A stretch of 64,000 bases of DNA, from positions 21,235,001 to 21,299,000 of the forward strand of contig NC_090782.1 of assembly GCF_040054535.1 (NCBI RefSeq). The letters are read 5' to 3'. The translations under genes and the position numbers were made by a program. This stretch comes from Antennarius striatus (Eukaryota > Chordata > Actinopteri > Lophiiformes > Antennariidae). The notes under the pieces are model-generated. The model saw only the letters and a program-made list of their open reading frames with translations, made no database searches and was not told the DNA's origin. Shown in pieces: positions 53,845 to 64,000 of the stretch (within the stretch, counting starts at the first letter, position 1; each line of letters begins with the position of its first letter).

Positions 53845-54786
53845 CAGTGGACACTCACTATAACACGGTTCAACTTACACGGATTCGCTATTTCACAGAT
53901 TTTTTTAGTGCAGTTTTTTAATGCCTTCTCTTTTTTAACAGTGCGTTGTGTTCTACATCCTGATTGGCTAAAGGACTGACCAACGTGAACAGTCTTGGCA
54001 ACTCGTCTCTGTACAGCTTGCCAAATAAGTTTGCAAATTTATTCCATGACAAAACCCACAATGTCAAAAAAACGTTCTGCATCGGCAAAAGCACCTGACA
54101 ATGCACCCAAAAGGCAGAGAAAGATGCTAAATATCGCAGAAAAAGTTACACTTCTGGACATGCTGAAGGAAGGTAGAACCTATGCGGCTGCCGGGCGCTA
54201 TTACGGAATAAATGAATCTATGGTTTGTTGCATAAAGAAGGAGGAAAATAACATAAGGAGGACAGCAGCAATAAGTTTTAACAAGGATGCAAGAAGGGTT
54301 GTAACTGTCCACAACAAGACCATTGTAAGGATGGTCTCAAATATAATCGAAGGTGGCATGTCTGTTTATAAAAATCTTCTTGTCCAGAAGAAAAAAGAGT
54401 GCCATCAATTACCCATAACTATGTTCTTCTCTCGGAAAAAGACACCTGCACCACAGCCTTCAGCAGAAAAAGACACTACAGCGGAGCGAGGAAGACGCAA
54501 AGTTAGAGGAACGGTGAAAAACGCGTGAATCACACTGTGTCCAACCTCGTACTGACTATTAAAAATATTATTTTACAGTAAAAACTATCAGTTATTTGTT
54601 GAAAACGTTTATGTTTTTTGTTTTTTTTAATGCTTGGGCCTGAAAACAGGTTTTGATCTTTGATTTCATTGTATGCGTAGTTCAGTATTGTATAAACTGT
54701 AAAAAATAAAGCGGACCACTTCACGAATTTCTCTTATCACGGGTTCTTTTTGGAATGTAACCCACATGTTAAATGAGGGTCTACTA
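53845..54786 (+). mobile_element. internally deleted Tigger/pogo element
   Basis: About 942 bp between TA dinucleotides. The left end CAGTGGACACTCACTATAAC and the right end (reverse) TAGTAGACCCTCATTTAAC are imperfect Tigger-type inverted repeats; a second homologous pair (cacggattcgctatttcac / cgtgaagtggtccgc-like) lies inside. It contains one ORF (54061-54528) but is far shorter than a full element of about 2.5 kb. Confidence 0.8.
54061..54528 (+). CDS. truncated pogo/Tigger transposase: CENP-B-type DNA-binding domain without DDE core
   Basis: Open frame of 155 codons from the ATG at 54061 (the frame is open from 53995). The N-terminal part KRQRKMLNIAEKVTLLDMLK, EGRTYAAAGRYYGINESMV and CIKKEENNIRR is the psq/CENP-B helix-turn-helix of pogo-like transposases. 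About residue 70 onward passes through a short spacer into a basic, Ser/Pro-rich end (RKKTPAPQPSAEKD) typical of the transposase C-terminus. The DDE catalytic region is missing, apparently by an in-frame deletion. It could bind DNA but not transpose. Same strand as jak1. Confidence 0.75.
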   Translation: MSKKRSASAKAPDNAPKRQRKMLNIAEKVTLLDMLKEGRTYAAAGRYYGINESMVCCIKKEENNIRRTAAISFNKDARRVVTVHNKTIVRMVSNIIEGGMSVYKNLLVQKKKECHQLPITMFFSRKKTPAPQPSAEKDTTAERGRRKVRGTVKNA

Positions 54787-55562
54787 TAACACAAAATAAC
54801 TCATTGTACTTTTTATTGCATTACAGCAAAAGTTTCCAACAATTTTCAAACTCAGGAAATCTTGCTTTGGTAACAATACCATTTGGTCACAAGATTGTCT
54901 GGGAGAAAGAGTGGAGAAAGGATGAAAGTGAATTGATGTAACTAAATATAATGTGAATACATCTTTGTAGAATGAACTTTACTTGTGGGCTTTATTCTAC
55001 AGATCTAAAATAAAAGTCACCGGTAAGGAGGGACGGAAATGGCAAACTGTACGACGCAAGTCCTTAGCTCAATGAGACATTTCCCTTTAAGGACGTGCCC
55101 TTGGACTGTTGTAATGAATTCAGCTGTCTGCACTGGTTATGTAACAGCTTGTAATCAAACTAATATCTGCACCTCGAACTTCAATGTGAAGTACATAGTT
55201 TCTGTGAAACTATCTTCATACCATTGGTGGTGAAAATGTACTGTGGAGGAATGGATCTGATTTGGCAATGAAGGACTCATTGCTGCTGCTGTGCAGCAGG
55301 TGTGGAAAGAACATTCAACTCATCCAACAATAAAACTCAGACTCTTCACTTTTGATGCCCTGCAGCAATCTGTCTTCCACATGTTGATGTAATCATTTTG
55401 TTTGCACTTTAGTGAGACATCACTCCATTCTGTGTGCTTTTCTGTGTCAAGGCTCTGTCCTATTAATATGAGTCATCATGTTAATGACTATTGACCTCTG
55501 AGTCCCTGCTGCTGTTTGCTGAGCTCACCATGCAACCACACGATCAATATATGTACTGTACT

Positions 55563-55565
<3 letters not shown>

Positions 55566-55616
<51 letters not shown>
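55566..55616. repeat. (CA)n microsatellite
   Basis: About 25 CA units about 520 bp upstream of the jak1 ATG exon. Confidence 0.97.
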
Positions 55617-55617
<1 letters not shown>

Positions 55618-56144
55618 CACTAGGTGTTTGATAATCACAAACTGGTTACCCATTTCTCATAAAATGTTAATGTGAGGGTGGGACAGGCCAACACGAAATA
55701 AACAAAGCATGAAAAATGTGCGTGCTAGTTGAGTTAATTTGAATTACTTGTAAAGTAATGTTTTAAGTATAGGCTGTCCTCATCTTAAGAACAGAATTAG
55801 TGCAGAGAGGCCGTTCATACGCAAAATTATTCTTAAGTCATTATTTGTTAAATTTCAATCCATAATTACCATTTGAGGGTGAATGACATGCTGATGCACT
55901 TTCTTGTAATCAAAACTCTGAAATGCCACTTTGGGCTTGATTACTTGGTTTTATTTCCACTAAGTTTGTCAGTTAACTCAACCAATAGTTAACCTCAAAT
56001 AGCAAAACATGTGGAGTTCAGCGGATAATGCTTCCAGGGCAGAAACCTAACCCAGCCAACACTGGTTCCTAAATCAGTTATCTCAATGTCACATTCCTAC
56101 TTCCCCCCTGACCTTCTCTGTATTTTCACGTAAACAGTCTCTGA

Positions 56145-62638
<6,494 letters not shown>

Positions 62639-64000
62639 GTAGATTTATTAGAAATGACACTGGTTTTCATATATTCCGTAGATATAAATCAAGAGACATT
62701 TTAAAACTAGTCTGAGATATCCCTTTTCATGTTTCTGAAAATATTGGGAAACGATGTGTCGTTGCACCGTTATAATATCCCAAGGATGTCAGAGGACGTA
62801 ACTTCCAGACACGGAAGCACCAAACAAAATACTGTCAGTTTATTTTTTATACAGGTAGTCCTCAACTTACCTCAACCATTGTTTTCGGGTTAGATTTCTG
62901 CCCGGAACTCTGAACGTTTTGCTATTTGATGTTAACTATTGATTGAGCTACCTGAGCAACTTAATGGGAATAAATCAGAGTAATCAAGCATAAATTGATG
63001 TGTCGGATTTTTATGATGAGGAAGCGCGTCATTCACATAAGTGAATGCTCAGTGGATTAAAGCTTTGCTTAGCCTCAGCATTCCCCCAGGATAAAACTTA
63101 TTCAGCAGAAGTAAAGATGTGATAGTTACATGACGGTACTACAGTATTTTATGTCATATACAGTATTTTCTGCGCTATAAGGCACACTGGACTATAAGGC
63201 ACACCCTCAATAATGTTTGTTTTATAATTTATTTCATATACAAGGCTCACCGGATTATAAGGCGCACACAATAAAAATAAAATTTATTTGATAGACTGCA
63301 GCCGCTGTAGTTGCGCAATCCGTCCACTAGATTGTGCCGCGCTGCTCAGGCAGTCATGATTGCATTCATGACTGCCTGACTACCTTTGAATGGCCCCTAT
63401 TGTTATGTCAATAAGCCATTCTGAGCCTCATCAAGGAAACCTGATCACTTGATCACTTTGCCATCTTAGAAAGAAGTCAACACGCATATTAAAAAACCTG
63501 ACATCAAAAACTGGTTAAATTCATTACGAGTACAATCAGTGCGAACAGAGCGGATTATTTCCTGATCTGAATTTCGAAGCAGATATTTAAGCTCTGACAT
63601 TTGTCTTCGTTTATTAATTAAATATTGTTTCGATCGATCGGTAGTCCAGTCGGAGATGAGGTGCAGCTATTTGCTGCTGTGTGTCTTAAACGATTTTTTG
63701 ACTACTTTTTAATGTCAGGCTGCTAATTTACTGCCAAATGTGACGCTGTTTTATTCCTAGAACTGACTTTAACGTCGGTGTCTCACCGCCGTGAATCTCA
63801 CAGCACATCGCTGCAGACAGAATACACAAGCCTGAATGCGCCCCTCCGCCGCCCGCCCAGAGCTATCAACTACATTTGTAAATCAATTGCATCACACCAG
63901 TTGGCACCTTTGTCTAGCAGTGACTCTGCTCATGGAATTTCAGAAAAGGCTGGAAGGTCAGCTTTGAGGGTCTTTCATTCACCTTTATGCCAGTTTCCTC
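62639..64000 (+). other. jak1: jak1 intron running off the window, with MITE fragments
   Basis: Contains acaggtagtcctcaacttac (62852-62871) and acagtattttctgcgctata with aggcacactggactataagg (from 63161), both forms of terminal sequence common in fish non-autonomous DNA transposons. Partner ends are not clear, and the second element may continue beyond the window. No exon seen. Confidence 0.6.
63159..63290. mobile_element. fragment of a DNA-transposon-derived repeat (ctataaggc family)
   Basis: Tandem occurrences of the ctataaggcgcac-type unit (63175-63189, 63193-63206, 63256-63269) mark one end of a MITE-like repeat. No second terminus found in the window. Confidence 0.45.

Larger units (their letters stand above)
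50813..56137 (+). other. jak1: jak1 5'UTR intron (5.3 kb)
   Basis: AT-rich intron before the ATG exon. Contains the Tigger element and a CA repeat. A possible 20-nt non-coding exon (ttctacag|...CACCG|gtaagga at about 54,990-55,022) is too weak to call. Confidence 0.6.

Overview
This window is nuclear DNA from a teleost fish. The evidence is the vertebrate gene order JAK1 - AK4 - DNAJC6 (mirror image of the human 1p31 order), GT-AG introns, fish-type Tc1, Tigger/pogo, hAT and LINE copies, and many long CA, GATA and AT microsatellites. The species cannot be named from the sequence alone. I found no CRISPR, rRNA or convincing tRNA.

Layout. At 1-3,950 there is an AT-rich flank with one CpG/ETS/CRE promoter-like block (about 200-545). 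Two minus-strand candidates follow: a possible terminal exon (1016-1116) and a possible three-exon small gene (2100-3553) that I cannot assign to a family. DNAJC6 (auxilin) occupies 4,173-27,373 on the minus strand. I could splice all 19 coding exons in frame to 968 codons plus stop, essentially full length. A second candidate first exon lies at 33,309-33,330. AK4 occupies 37,781-43,574 on the minus strand, five exons and 226 residues, complete. JAK1 lies on the plus strand: candidate non-coding 5' exons end at 45,171 and 50,812, and nine coding exons (56,145-62,638, 493 codons) cover the FERM domain and the start of the SH2-like domain. The pseudokinase and kinase exons lie beyond the right edge.

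Mobile DNA sits in introns and spacers: a decayed retroviral env relic in the last DNAJC6 intron, a twice-deleted LINE and an hAT-type MITE in DNAJC6 intron 2, a deleted Tc1 copy 13 bp from an AK4 splice donor, and a second hAT MITE and a deleted Tigger/pogo copy in JAK1 introns.

The three main genes do not form a pathway. AK4 is a mitochondrial adenylate-kinase-family protein, DNAJC6 is the neuronal Hsc70 co-chaperone that uncoats clathrin vesicles, and JAK1 is the cytokine-receptor kinase. AK4 and JAK1 are head to head and may share a divergent promoter region. Most worth checking are the unassigned small gene, the env relic, the GATA-filled intron beside a 27-nt microexon, the Tc1 at the AK4 donor, the GC-AG intron in DNAJC6 and the Tigger ORF that keeps a DNA-binding domain without the catalytic domain.
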